64,000 nt of DNA from NCBI GenBank assembly GCA_965276955.1, contig CBDIBP010000022.1, positions 1 to 64,000 of the forward strand, given 5' to 3'. A program made the translations under genes and the position numbers. Numbering within the stretch: position 1 is the stretch's first letter; each line of letters begins with the position of its first letter. The notes under the pieces were generated by a model. The model did no database searches, was not told where the DNA came from, and saw only the letters and a list, made by a program, of their open reading frames with translations. Below, piece after piece: positions 1 through 9,656 of the stretch. Source of the DNA: JABDEZ01 sp965276955. Its GTDB lineage: Bacteria > Bacteroidota > Bacteroidia > Chitinophagales > Chitinophagaceae.

Positions 1-112
1 CCTTTTCACCGTCTTCTACAAATTGCACAACGTCATGAATGCCTATCTCGTTAAAAGCATCAGCAATTATGAACCGGTCTTCGGCATCGTCGTCGGCTAA
101 CAATATTTTCAT
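1..112 (-). CDS. Response regulator receiver domain, N-terminal fragment
   Basis: Only the first 37 codons lie in the window; the gene runs off the left edge. The peptide begins MKILLADDDAEDRFII, the beta-1 strand plus acidic cluster (three consecutive Asp at residues 7-9) of a CheY-like receiver, and continues into a typical alpha-1/beta-2 ending VQFVEDGEK. Whether it is a stand-alone receiver or has an output domain cannot be seen. It is transcribed in the same direction as sprA, 67 bp downstream of the sprA stop, and has its own -7-like box in that gap, so it may be transcribed separately. Confidence 0.8.
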   Translation of the reverse strand, partial: MKILLADDDAEDRFIIADAFNEIGIHDVVQFVEDGEK

Positions 113-127
113 AGTACAATTCTAAAA

Positions 128-135
128 CAAAGTTA
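128..135 (-). promoter_or_regulatory. Bacteroidota -7 box before the receiver gene
   Basis: On the minus strand this reads TAACTTTG, matching the Bacteroidota primary-sigma -7 element TAnnTTTG, and it ends 16 nt before the receiver ATG. No convincing TTTG -33 element is visible at the expected distance, so this is a candidate only. Confidence 0.35.
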
Positions 136-179
136 CGTATTTATTAATACTGTGTTCTTAGCGGTTTGTTATTGCATTC

Positions 180-3100
180 TTAATTGGCGAATATGAACCT
201 TAATGTCACACCAGCCTGTGTTGTGGTAATAGGGTACGAATTGGATACATAAGGTATGGTTTGCTGCCTGTTGTAGAAAAAGTGAAGCGTTAGTTTTTGC
301 GTCACTGTATAGTCTATTGTTGGCGATATGCGCAATACCTTTTGCCCGCTCGATACTATACCTATATTGTTAGACAAGTAGTTATTACTGTTCCTGTCAT
401 CTCTTAGACCTATATCCAGTTTGCATATCAGCTCATTCTTTAGCCTGCGCACGCCCAGTATATTAAATGGCAGTTTCAAGCCTTTTATCCTGTAGCCCAC
501 ACCCATTACATATTCTGTACTTGTATTTTCTGCTACCTGGTAGTCTATAAGGCTTAGCGATTCGGTCTTTGATTTACGTATCTCAAATTTAGCAGTGATA
601 TTATTCTTCAGGCTGGCATCTATACCTATCAATGGTGTAAATGCTTGTGCAATGGTAACGTTCTGTACCTGGTAGAACGGTATATAGTTGTGCGAATTAG
701 AATCGATGAACGAAGGGAAGCCAAGACCCAGCAGGTCACCTGCAAGCAGGTTGGAGTTAAAGCCGTTCATAGACATGGAACCTGTATAGGCATTGTTAAT
801 AATAAAGGTATTGAATATAGTGCTGAGGCCCGGCAGCTTACTGAGGCCATTGTAGGCGATACGCCAGTTGGGCATAGGCAGATAGTAATAGAACGGATTG
901 CTTTTCACGTCCGATGAATTGTAATCCGTACCATTTGCTATTGCAGAAGCGCCGTTATTGATAAGTGGTACCGTAGAGGCGCTCTTACCGGTATAGGCTG
1001 CTATAAATGATGGTATTAGCACATCTTGTGAGAACTCTGTATAACCTTTGGCATAGGCAGGGTTCGATGGGTCAGGCAAGCCTGCTGTATATGGGTTACT
1101 GCGGCCCAGCCTTTGTGATACTATTACTGTATTGGCAACAAGTTGATTAAAGGTCTGGGAATTGGCCCCTGTAGACTTGAACATTGTATTCAGTGCTACA
1201 TAAGAGATATTGAATGAGCCGGTTTCATACGGGCTCAAATGCATAAAGCTGCTGCTGCCTGGGGTATCGGCATATAGCTCTGTGTGCGATTTGCTGAAAG
1301 ATCTTGAAAGTGTAAGATCTATTCTCATATCAGGGAAGGGCTGCAGCGTAGCAGTGGCATTCATGGTCTGCGAGAAGGTTTGCTGCAATTGTGAGTTAAA
1401 CAGCGAGTCTTTCGAAAGCCGCCCGGCTGCTGCCTGCGACGCCAGCCATGCAGACGACGGTTGATACCCATACACGAAATTGAATCCCGGCGCCAGTGAG
1501 TAGTTGTTCACACCCATGAACCGTGTACTATCCATCCATCCCGGCAATATGGTGCCAGACTCTTGTCTCAGGTTTATGGTAGCCCTGGTAAGCATAGTTA
1601 GTAACCTGCCTACTACTCTTTCTGTATTGTTCAGCTCCGGTGGTTTGCTGCGCCTTAGTTTGCGTGCGGCCTTCCTGTCTGCTTTCTTTTTGGCGCGTTC
1701 TGCTTTTTCGCGTGCAGCATCTTCTGCTTGTTGCACTTTTACCAGCGAGTCCAGCTGATGGTCTGTCAATACTACCGCGTTAGCAGTAGCAACGTTGGCA
1801 TGCGTAGTGTCATTAGTATTATTGTTGCCGCTGCCATTGCCCGTACCCCCCTGCCCTGTACTGCCTGCTTGGTTGCCCGTGCTGCTTGCTGGGGGTATAA
1901 TGGCTGGGGGGTTTCCTGTAGTTGTGGTGCTTGTAGGTGTGTTCTTGCCACCCGTGCTGTTTGCTCCTGCGCCAGTAGTGGAGCCTGCACCGCCAGCTCC
2001 GGCCGCACTGCCACCAGCATTACCGGCGCCACCCGCACTGCTGCTTCCTGGCTCATTGCCTCCAGTATTTATTTTGTTGCGCAGATCTTTGAAGCTCTGG
2101 CCTGCTACTCCATTTTTAGCCGGGCCATTTTTTGCCCCAATAGCGTTAACTGGCAGCGTTTTAGGCTTGTCGCCCGGCTTTGCGTTTATTGCTCTTAGTA
2201 GCCGACTCTTGTTATAGAGTTGCGTGAAGTTCATCTCCCCTGTCAGCGTTTGCGATTGGGTATTGCCTATGGTGTTACCTAATGAGTACGCGATGGGTGC
2301 AGCAGCCGTCCATGAGTAGTTAGCAGAGTAGCCAACTTTTAGGCTCATCCAGTCGGTAAGTGGCAATTTATTCAGCGGCACAGTGTAGGTGCTGTTAAAT
2401 GTTTGGGCATAGTTAGTATTACGTCCCAGGTTTTTCAATTTAGCCCATAAAGAGTCTTCCTTTGCCTTTGTATTTATCAGCCCGTAAGGCTCATCTATGC
2501 TGGATATGTTGGTAGCGGTGTAGTCGAATGATAAAGAACGGGTAAGTTCCCATCGCAGGTTGTACGTTCTGGTCCACGTAAAGTTCTTATAAAAAGTAGG
2601 TGGTATGGCATATGGGCCGCCATCAGTATTACGCACCTGCGTTTCTTCCGATACCCGGTTCAGGTCGTTGCGGAAGCTAAAGCTGGAAGGTAACGGGTTG
2701 AAATTAAAGTCCTTTGCCAGTTGGAACCATTTTGATTTCGATCTGATGATCCGTTTGAATGGTTCTATCGGTTTGGCCTTTATGGCATAGGTATATCCAA
2801 GCCCCAGTTTCTGCGTCAGCAGGTTATCATAGGCTATGGTAGGGTTGTGTTTCAACTGGTCATTGTAAGAATAGGAGAGGTCAAAGTTCTTAACGCTCCA
2901 TGGCATCCTGAAGGCGCTCTGCTTATCGGGGCTGCCCAGTATACGCACATTGGTCAGGTTCACGCTGGTGATTGAAGTAAAGTCCTGCGCCGCCTTTCTT
3001 ATCGAATCGCGTGCCGCTGAATTTCGTGCAGCGTCCAATTCATTATTTAGCACTACATCCTGGTCATAAGGGTCATACTTCGGGGTACTTATGTTCTGGT

Positions 3101-6100
3101 TATATCCTATAAAAAGTGGCAGTTGCACGCCCCACTTGCGCGGCAAAAGCTTACCAAGTGCAAGGTTTGTAGTGGCATTGTACTGGTAAAAGTTATCCTG
3201 GAAGCGTTGTTGTATCTTCTGGTCTATATTGCCATACCCAGCGGTGTGCATACTTCCCGACAAATTCAAGGTACCAAGGTCAGCCAGTTGAAAGTTAACT
3301 TTACCGGCAGCCGCATATCCCGCGTGGTCATTTACACCTGCCATGCGCATTTCATTAAACCATACTTCCACACACTTGGGTAGTCCGTCATCACCAGTAT
3401 TCAGGCTTGTCTTTTTTGGGTTCAGCACACCCAGCATTATGTTTTTTGCGTTCCCTATATTTGGGTTGCCTACCACAATTATCGTATTGCCTTTAGAGTC
3501 AGTTACCGTGTAGGGTAGTAGTGGGTTTATCTGTGCTTTATCGCGCGCTTCCTTGGCACTTACAAGGTCTTGCAGGGTCAGGTTCACATTGTTGGCAACC
3601 GGCCATACGGCCACATCGCTGCTGGAGTTAGGCGGGGTAATGGCTAAGGGTACCTGGTACTCATAATAGTTACTGGTAAAGTCACTGCCTATACGTATGA
3701 AGCCTCGTACGTCACCACTCTTTAGCTGGGTCTGTCCTACTTCCGATTCTGCGTGCATGAACATACGCAGGTAGGTAAATTGCCGCATGTCCACATCCAC
3801 CTCCTTATATACTGCCCTCGCATCTCCATCTTTCAGCGGGCATATCCTTAGCGATAGCGCTTGTTCATTCAGCTGTATATTCTGCCCGTTAGCTACAGAC
3901 GATAGCTGACGGCTCACGCCTGGCGGTATCACATACGGTATAGGTGTGCGCAAACTGTTCTCTTCTACACTTACAGATGTTACAGAAAAGTTGGTTCCTG
4001 GCTGGTTGGGCTGTGGTACCAGTTCCCCAGGTGTGGTCAATGAATAATCATAGTTACGCCATTGGTTGCGGCCCAGCTCCAGCGTGGCAAAACGCAGAAT
4101 AACGCTGTCGCTCCATCCTGCCAGGAACATACGCATGAAACGGATAGATCTGAAATCAGCAATGCCACCTATGTTGTGGTCGTAGTTCTGTATCGGTATT
4201 TTAAATTGATACCATTTTTCCTGGTCATATTGCCCATTAGGCAACTGCACATTGGTAGTTGTCGTATTCACAATGTAGTTACTACCTATACTCATCGAGG
4301 CATTATTGTTGTTCAGGTCTATCCTGTACTGGTAGTAGCTTTCGGTAAGGTTCAGGTTGTTATCTTTATTGATATCCTCTGATTCCGGTATGGTGGTCGC
4401 GGCTGATGAATAGGCTGCAGTAGAGCTTGTAATAGGCGAGTTGCCTTGCGGATTATTGTAGTTCTTATACCTGGCCAATACACCAAGGTTAGCCTGGTCA
4501 TAATCTGCACCCAGGTAATAATGATAGTCATCACTTGCAGGGTCGGCCAGCAATTGTTGTTTTGCAGTACTGCTTATGCTGCTGGCATTTATCTTATTTA
4601 AGAAACCTGCATAGTTCCTGGTCTCACCGGCATCATCAAGCCCATCATACCCCACATCCTGCACTGCGCGCGATGCTGGGTCGTTATTAAATGCACGGGT
4701 CACCTGCTGCTCAAACTTAGGCACGTACCCCCATACCGTTGTATCCAGTTGCGTAACATCTAAAGGGTAGGGTATACCATTCTCAAAGAACAGCCGCGAA
4801 TCCTTTAATACATCTTCTGATACTTCTCCCAGATTGAAATACAGAGAGCCACCAGCTATACTCTTTTGGGTACCCATGAACGGGTCAAGCATCCAGAACT
4901 GTATGTATTCTACATTCGAAGCTTCGAAGTCAGTGTTGTCTATGGGCCGCATGATACCGCCCCACCGGTTTTGCGGGTCAGAGAACGTACCGTCTGATTT
5001 TACCCTGTTCGAAGCGTCGAAATTGTAAGGCCCGCGCTGGTTAGGATAATAGCCCAGGTCAAAAGTGCTTAGTGAACTTTGCAGTGTGTTGTAAGATGCG
5101 GTCGGGAATACATCCGTTTGCTGCACTAACCTTATATATGGCTGGTTAGGGTCGTTCTTTACATAAGCCGGGGTACCATTCAGTCCGTCTATAAGGGTTG
5201 GCTCTATAAAGTACCACGCAAGCTTGGCCCTGTTATAGCCATAAGACAATGCATCATTATTGGCCGATTCTGGGAATAGTACCTGGTTGGCTTTGTTTAC
5301 TGCACCTGTTGGGGTCGATGCCAGGCTCCATGCCTGCACCGGCAGTTTCATATCATAAGCGCTGGTCGTACCTTCAAAGTCATCTATGTATACCGATCCT
5401 TCTGGGTCAAGTGCGTTTATCTGTTTAGGGTGCCCCGGTAGCAAAGAAGCTACCTCGCCAGAGGCGCTTACGAATGATGGTGCAGTAGTAGAATAAATAG
5501 GTAACTTATCTAGTGCACGGGTCAGCGCCGGCACTTCCGATTGGTAATTGGCATCAAGCCCCAAAACGGTGTTCTTGATAGGGTCATCGCCAAAATTCAC
5601 TTTTTGGGTAAATGGCCGTTCCGTAAGCCGCATCGCCGTGGCGCCTATGGTCAGTTTTTTATTCACATAATAGTCAAAGCGCCCTCCCATGAAGTTCTGC
5701 TGGGTGAAGCCAAATGTAGAATTATCCTCATATTGTACATTGATAGGGATACCTGAATTGAGGATACCACTATTCAGTATTTTCAATCGTCCCAGGCCAT
5801 AGTCTATTTGGTAGTCGGTATTTTCTACCAGCTTGGTACCTCCTGCAGTTACTGTTACAGAACCCGGCGGAATGTTGAACCCACCCAGAAATATCTCAGA
5901 ACCCGATGTGGATTTATATGAGCCGCGCATGATGTAGCGGTCATTCTGCTGGTCTTGCAGTGCTATGGTACGGGTACTGTCATACAGTACGTTGTATACA
6001 TACTTACGCTGCAGGTTGGGGTCTGAGCCTAATGATGGAGAAAGGTCGCGGCCAAAGGGTTGCAAAACAGGGAATATTACTTTACCCTGCTGGGTATTTA

Positions 6101-7907
6101 TGGTTATGCCATCTATAAAGTCAAAGATCCCATCTGGGCTTGGTTCGTTTTGTGCATTCAGGCGGTCCAGGTTCAGTAGGGTAAGCAGGGGCACACCGGC
6201 ATTTGCCCCTTCAGGTATATAACGCGTCTCAGCGCCACCTGGGTCCTGATAAAGTACATTAAGTGTAAAGTTGTCTTTCGATACGCCCAGCCCGCCCAGT
6301 GCATAAACGTTCTTCATCATCAGGTTCCATATAGGCAGTGTAGGGTGGGGCGATGCACCTTTCAGTAATTTCAGGAATATGCCTTTCTGGTTAGTGGTAT
6401 CGGGTGGCAGGTCTTCGGCGAACTCACCCACCTGGTAGGTCTTGCCTCTGTACGTATATCGGTAGGCTATACCCAGTACATCACTTGCATTCAGCTGTGT
6501 GTTCAGCAATATGTAACCCAGCTGTGGGTTGAAGGAATATTCTGTAGCATTCAGTTTACGTGCCGAAACTGTTTCATAATCTGTACCACCAATAAGCCCC
6601 AGCCTGCTAAGTGCGCCAATAGCTGTAGAGTAATTTCTTGCATCTGGAGAAGCCTGCACCAGGCTGTAAAGCCGGTTACTGGTATTATCAGGGAGCACGG
6701 GGCCGGTGGCATTGGCGAAAGAGCCGTTGTTAGGATTTTTTTCTCCCAGGTCCATGAACGCATACATCTGTCGCACACCCGTTACCGTACCTGTGTTGTT
6801 GGTCACCCATATCTCCACCCTGTTCAGGGTAACAAGTGAATTAATGACCGGGAAATCCTTTAGCGCCTTATCATAGTTGTCATGAAAATACTGGGCCAGG
6901 AAGAAGTCCCTGTTCTCCTCATAGTTATCTGCTTTTATGGCAAACGTTTGTGTTTGTGCACCACCTTGTATGGTCAGGCTTTTACGTTGCGATTTTTGCT
7001 GGCTTAGTACACCTGTTACCCACAGCTTACCGAACTGCAAGGTGGTCTTTATACCGAACAGCGATTGCACGCCACTTATCAGGTTACTCTTCAGCGGAAA
7101 GCTGATATTACCAGCCTCTATCTTTTTTATTATCTCATCTTCCTTGCCGGTATATTCCAGCTTTTGCATGTTCTGGTAGTCGAACGTTGCCTTGGTATTG
7201 TTACTGATATTCAGTTTTAGCTTATCACCCACAGTAGCCAGCAGGTTGATATTCATCTGCATGTCAAAATCAAATATCCCATACTTCTGCGCACGTTTTA
7301 CCAGTGTGGGGTTCTTTATGTTTTGCCAGTTGCCGCCAAAGGTCACGTCCACGTTACCTTGTGGTTTTACGTTTATAGAGTTGTTACCAAAAATGCGGTC
7401 GAACAAGCCTTCCTTATACATCTGTGGCAGTTCAGGCTTTTTATTAAAAAGCGATAGGGCATCCAGCCTGCGCTGCCAGTAGGCATTCTCATCCTGGTCG
7501 GCCTGGTATTTCAGGTACTCGTCCATGGTCATATAGGTAGGATTTCTGTAGAAATCGTTACCTATTTTATTATTAAAATTATACTGCCCCGTAGTAGGGT
7601 CGTAGTCTACATTCTTGCGTATGTTGGGTGGGTCCCTCAGGTCTATCGATGCCGGTGTATGATCTACCTGTGGGTCGCCGGTTTTGTCATATATAGGAAA
7701 ACGCAGGTTGTGCGTAGTGTCTATGGTCTTTGCAGCAGGTATGTTGGCAGCGCCGGTATCAGCTGTTTTCGCAGCCGGGCTATCAGGTTGTGGACTTGGG
7801 TCGTAGTCAAAGTCATTGTGGTGTCCACGGGCAGCAACATGCCCTATAGCCACTATAAGTGCTATTACCGCAATGAATTTATATCCGAATGTATGCTTCC
7901 CCTTCAA
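180..7907 (-). CDS. sprA: SprA, T9SS outer-membrane translocon / gliding motility protein
   Basis: A 2575-residue protein with an N-terminal signal peptide (hydrophobic stretch about residues 9-26) and the SprA N-terminal family signature from about residue 170 (NSINVKPQGNVDVTFGGN, then the repeated barrel-type beta-strand pattern). SprA (Sov in Porphyromonas) is the giant outer-membrane barrel through which T9SS cargo leaves the cell. The length is slightly above the roughly 2400 residues usual for the family. The excess is largely explained by a low-complexity insert at about residues 1940-2090: a Gly/Ala/Ser/Thr/Asn-rich stretch followed by a Lys/Arg/Ala-rich charged segment. The gene starts 21 bp after ruvA, so the two are probably cotranscribed; the ruvA-sprA pairing is known in other Bacteroidota. 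The start is an ATG immediately before the signal peptide. Confidence 0.96.
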   Translation of the reverse strand: MKGKHTFGYKFIAVIALIVAIGHVAARGHHNDFDYDPSPQPDSPAAKTADTGAANIPAAKTIDTTHNLRFPIYDKTGDPQVDHTPASIDLRDPPNIRKNVDYDPTTGQYNFNNKIGNDFYRNPTYMTMDEYLKYQADQDENAYWQRRLDALSLFNKKPELPQMYKEGLFDRIFGNNSINVKPQGNVDVTFGGNWQNIKNPTLVKRAQKYGIFDFDMQMNINLLATVGDKLKLNISNNTKATFDYQNMQKLEYTGKEDEIIKKIEAGNISFPLKSNLISGVQSLFGIKTTLQFGKLWVTGVLSQQKSQRKSLTIQGGAQTQTFAIKADNYEENRDFFLAQYFHDNYDKALKDFPVINSLVTLNRVEIWVTNNTGTVTGVRQMYAFMDLGEKNPNNGSFANATGPVLPDNTSNRLYSLVQASPDARNYSTAIGALSRLGLIGGTDYETVSARKLNATEYSFNPQLGYILLNTQLNASDVLGIAYRYTYRGKTYQVGEFAEDLPPDTTNQKGIFLKLLKGASPHPTLPIWNLMMKNVYALGGLGVSKDNFTLNVLYQDPGGAETRYIPEGANAGVPLLTLLNLDRLNAQNEPSPDGIFDFIDGITINTQQGKVIFPVLQPFGRDLSPSLGSDPNLQRKYVYNVLYDSTRTIALQDQQNDRYIMRGSYKSTSGSEIFLGGFNIPPGSVTVTAGGTKLVENTDYQIDYGLGRLKILNSGILNSGIPINVQYEDNSTFGFTQQNFMGGRFDYYVNKKLTIGATAMRLTERPFTQKVNFGDDPIKNTVLGLDANYQSEVPALTRALDKLPIYSTTAPSFVSASGEVASLLPGHPKQINALDPEGSVYIDDFEGTTSAYDMKLPVQAWSLASTPTGAVNKANQVLFPESANNDALSYGYNRAKLAWYFIEPTLIDGLNGTPAYVKNDPNQPYIRLVQQTDVFPTASYNTLQSSLSTFDLGYYPNQRGPYNFDASNRVKSDGTFSDPQNRWGGIMRPIDNTDFEASNVEYIQFWMLDPFMGTQKSIAGGSLYFNLGEVSEDVLKDSRLFFENGIPYPLDVTQLDTTVWGYVPKFEQQVTRAFNNDPASRAVQDVGYDGLDDAGETRNYAGFLNKINASSISSTAKQQLLADPASDDYHYYLGADYDQANLGVLARYKNYNNPQGNSPITSSTAAYSSAATTIPESEDINKDNNLNLTESYYQYRIDLNNNNASMSIGSNYIVNTTTTNVQLPNGQYDQEKWYQFKIPIQNYDHNIGGIADFRSIRFMRMFLAGWSDSVILRFATLELGRNQWRNYDYSLTTPGELVPQPNQPGTNFSVTSVSVEENSLRTPIPYVIPPGVSRQLSSVANGQNIQLNEQALSLRICPLKDGDARAVYKEVDVDMRQFTYLRMFMHAESEVGQTQLKSGDVRGFIRIGSDFTSNYYEYQVPLAITPPNSSSDVAVWPVANNVNLTLQDLVSAKEARDKAQINPLLPYTVTDSKGNTIIVVGNPNIGNAKNIMLGVLNPKKTSLNTGDDGLPKCVEVWFNEMRMAGVNDHAGYAAAGKVNFQLADLGTLNLSGSMHTAGYGNIDQKIQQRFQDNFYQYNATTNLALGKLLPRKWGVQLPLFIGYNQNISTPKYDPYDQDVVLNNELDAARNSAARDSIRKAAQDFTSITSVNLTNVRILGSPDKQSAFRMPWSVKNFDLSYSYNDQLKHNPTIAYDNLLTQKLGLGYTYAIKAKPIEPFKRIIRSKSKWFQLAKDFNFNPLPSSFSFRNDLNRVSEETQVRNTDGGPYAIPPTFYKNFTWTRTYNLRWELTRSLSFDYTATNISSIDEPYGLINTKAKEDSLWAKLKNLGRNTNYAQTFNSTYTVPLNKLPLTDWMSLKVGYSANYSWTAAAPIAYSLGNTIGNTQSQTLTGEMNFTQLYNKSRLLRAINAKPGDKPKTLPVNAIGAKNGPAKNGVAGQSFKDLRNKINTGGNEPGSSSAGGAGNAGGSAAGAGGAGSTTGAGANSTGGKNTPTSTTTTGNPPAIIPPASSTGNQAGSTGQGGTGNGSGNNNTNDTTHANVATANAVVLTDHQLDSLVKVQQAEDAAREKAERAKKKADRKAARKLRRSKPPELNNTERVVGRLLTMLTRATINLRQESGTILPGWMDSTRFMGVNNYSLAPGFNFVYGYQPSSAWLASQAAAGRLSKDSLFNSQLQQTFSQTMNATATLQPFPDMRIDLTLSRSFSKSHTELYADTPGSSSFMHLSPYETGSFNISYVALNTMFKSTGANSQTFNQLVANTVIVSQRLGRSNPYTAGLPDPSNPAYAKGYTEFSQDVLIPSFIAAYTGKSASTVPLINNGASAIANGTDYNSSDVKSNPFYYYLPMPNWRIAYNGLSKLPGLSTIFNTFIINNAYTGSMSMNGFNSNLLAGDLLGLGFPSFIDSNSHNYIPFYQVQNVTIAQAFTPLIGIDASLKNNITAKFEIRKSKTESLSLIDYQVAENTSTEYVMGVGYRIKGLKLPFNILGVRRLKNELICKLDIGLRDDRNSNNYLSNNIGIVSSGQKVLRISPTIDYTVTQKLTLHFFYNRQQTIPYVSNSYPITTTQAGVTLRFIFAN

Positions 7908-7928
7908 TGATTAGTGGTCTTTTCAATA

Positions 7929-8507
7929 TTACACAGCACGCAATGCCTGCTTTATCAATTCCTCAACCGATAAAGACGCAGAATCCTTCACCTTGGCAAT
8001 TGCTGCCTCAGCTAACCCCTTACTAATACCCAGATTTACCAATGCATTTAACGCATCTTCTACCGATGTATTGTGTGCAGACGAGGGTAAAGCAGCTGAA
8101 TTTTTTTGCTTGAACAATTTTCCTTTTAATTCTAATATGATACGTTGTGCCGTTTTTGCACCTATACCCTTTATCCGCTCCAGTGTTTTTGCATCGTCAT
8201 AGGCTACTGCACGCTCCAGTTCTTCAGATGTCAGTGACGATAATATGATACGGGATGTAGCTGCCCCTACACCACTTATGGCCAGCAACTGCCTGAAGGT
8301 GGCGCGCTCATCTTCAGTAAAGAAGCCATACAGCACCCATGCGTCTTCCCGCACTTGCAGGTGTGTATGCAGTTTACAGCGTTCCAGTTGTTGCACCCTG
8401 CCGTAAGTTTGCAGCGTTATATTAAGCTCATAACCTACGCCACCAACATCCATAATTAGTATAGATGGTGATTTATAGGCCAGCACCCCTTCCAGGTAGG
8501 CATACAT
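7929..8507 (-). CDS. ruvA: Holliday junction DNA helicase subunit RuvA
   Basis: 192 residues, normal RuvA length. It binds four-way junctions and loads the RuvB motor during branch migration. Visible parts are the N-terminal OB fold (MYAYLEGVLAYKSPSIL... with GGVGYELN), two helix-hairpin-helix motifs (about residues 75-90, AISGVGAATSRIIL, and 110-125, RIKGIGAKTAQRII) and the small C-terminal RuvB-interacting domain after a flexible linker (about 148-192). It lies directly upstream of sprA with a 21-bp gap. No recombination partner is adjacent, so the pairing reflects conserved gene order and not shared function. Confidence 0.96.
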   Translation of the reverse strand: MYAYLEGVLAYKSPSILIMDVGGVGYELNITLQTYGRVQQLERCKLHTHLQVREDAWVLYGFFTEDERATFRQLLAISGVGAATSRIILSSLTSEELERAVAYDDAKTLERIKGIGAKTAQRIILELKGKLFKQKNSAALPSSAHNTSVEDALNALVNLGISKGLAEAAIAKVKDSASLSVEELIKQALRAV

Positions 8508-8623
8508 AAGATCTAAGTGATTTTAAGAGGCTGAAAATACCGCTTTTCTTTGAGGAATAGTTATAAAATGAATGCATTTTACACGCATATTAATTTTCAC
8601 ATTTCACGCTCTGTTTTTAATAT

Positions 8624-8652
8624 AAAAAGAGCGGTATGTTGTCATGCCGCTC
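8624..8652 (-). terminator. Intrinsic terminator after the OMP gene
   Basis: Minus-strand hairpin with a 10-bp stem (GAGCGGCATG paired with CATACCGCTC, one G-U), a four-base loop, and a run of five T. It lies 26 bp after the stop of the outer-membrane protein gene and separates it from ruvA-sprA. Confidence 0.8.
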
Positions 8653-8678
8653 CTGTTAAACTATTTTTTTGAGGTAGG

Positions 8679-9626
8679 TTATTCACCCCACCATTCTACA
8701 CCATGCGGCCTTACTTTAAAATAAAGCACAATAGATATAGTAGAATAAGAATCTTTTAAAGATGGATCGCCGCGCTGGGTACCCGGTGCATTGCCGCCCG
8801 CCGGACCTACAGCCAATTTTGATTTATCGGCCAGGGCAGTAGCTTCAGCAGCCTGGCTTGGTGTCAAATATTCATTAAAATATTTAGGGTCTATGTATTT
8901 GTTACTTACATCATCCATATAGCCAATGAAGGTAAAGCGATAGGAGTATTCTACCCCCAGGTTCAGGTGTTCGCCAATGTCAAAACGATAACCAACGCCT
9001 ACAGGTATGCAAAAGCCACTTAGCTTATAGGCCGCTGGCATGCCCGCTACAGGGAAACCGTCCCCTTCCAGGTGCAGGTCGTGTATCTTTACCCAGTCAC
9101 CATTAAGACTGCTGTATGGCTGATAGTGGAAGTAGCCTACCCCCAGGTGCAGGTAGGGCTGTGCCGACCGTTGCGCGCCTTTGCTCTGCAGGTTCATACG
9201 TCGTGGCGTCCATTCCAGGCTCATGCTTCCTTCCCATATATTGTCTTTTATATCCTGGAAACGTGCATAGCGCTGGTACGCATCAGAATTGGTAGATGAT
9301 GCTGATTTGTATGAATTATAGTTCCATTGGTCAGTTGCATATAGTTCGCCATAGTTAACGGCCAGTTTCAGTGAAAATGCAGGCGACATGCTGTAGCGGG
9401 CAAACAGTCCGCCCATACCATGTACGTTCTTAGCGTAGTTGCTGTTGTTGTAATGGTCTATGAAAGATTTTGTACCTACATTACCCCAAAAGTCGCTCAT
9501 GCCAACATTACCACCAATAGACCATCCATGGGGGGCGTCAAGCCTCATTTGCGATTGTGCACATGCATCTGTGGCTGATACAAGTAGTATAGCGGCCAAT
9601 AGGCTACTGATGAGGTTTGTAGGCAT
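8679..9626 (-). CDS. Outer-membrane beta-barrel protein (DUF6089-like)
   Basis: 315 residues with a signal peptide (cleavage near DACAQ, about residue 24). The mature part has the alternating aromatic/Gly strands of a small outer-membrane barrel: WSIGGNVGMSDFWGNVG, YLHLGVGYFHY, IPVGVGYRFDIGEHLNLGVEYSYRFTF. The late segment DDVSNKYIDPKYF is the kind of motif seen in the DUF6089 barrel family of Bacteroidota. Function is unknown; a structural or envelope role is the only supportable guess. It follows the crotonase gene by 30 bp on the same strand and may be cotranscribed with it, ending at the hairpin at 8624-8652. Confidence 0.75.
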   Translation of the reverse strand: MPTNLISSLLAAILLVSATDACAQSQMRLDAPHGWSIGGNVGMSDFWGNVGTKSFIDHYNNSNYAKNVHGMGGLFARYSMSPAFSLKLAVNYGELYATDQWNYNSYKSASSTNSDAYQRYARFQDIKDNIWEGSMSLEWTPRRMNLQSKGAQRSAQPYLHLGVGYFHYQPYSSLNGDWVKIHDLHLEGDGFPVAGMPAAYKLSGFCIPVGVGYRFDIGEHLNLGVEYSYRFTFIGYMDDVSNKYIDPKYFNEYLTPSQAAEATALADKSKLAVGPAGGNAPGTQRGDPSLKDSYSTISIVLYFKVRPHGVEWWGE

Positions 9627-9656
9627 CTAATTTATATTATGATGTTGAAGATAAAA

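Noticed and set aside
1728..2217. Long open frames antisense to and overlapping the low-complexity part of sprA
   Set aside because: They are frame shadows of a repetitive Gly/Ala/Ser/Thr coding region, have Cys/Ala/Pro-rich random composition and no signal or start context; sprA is continuous through here.
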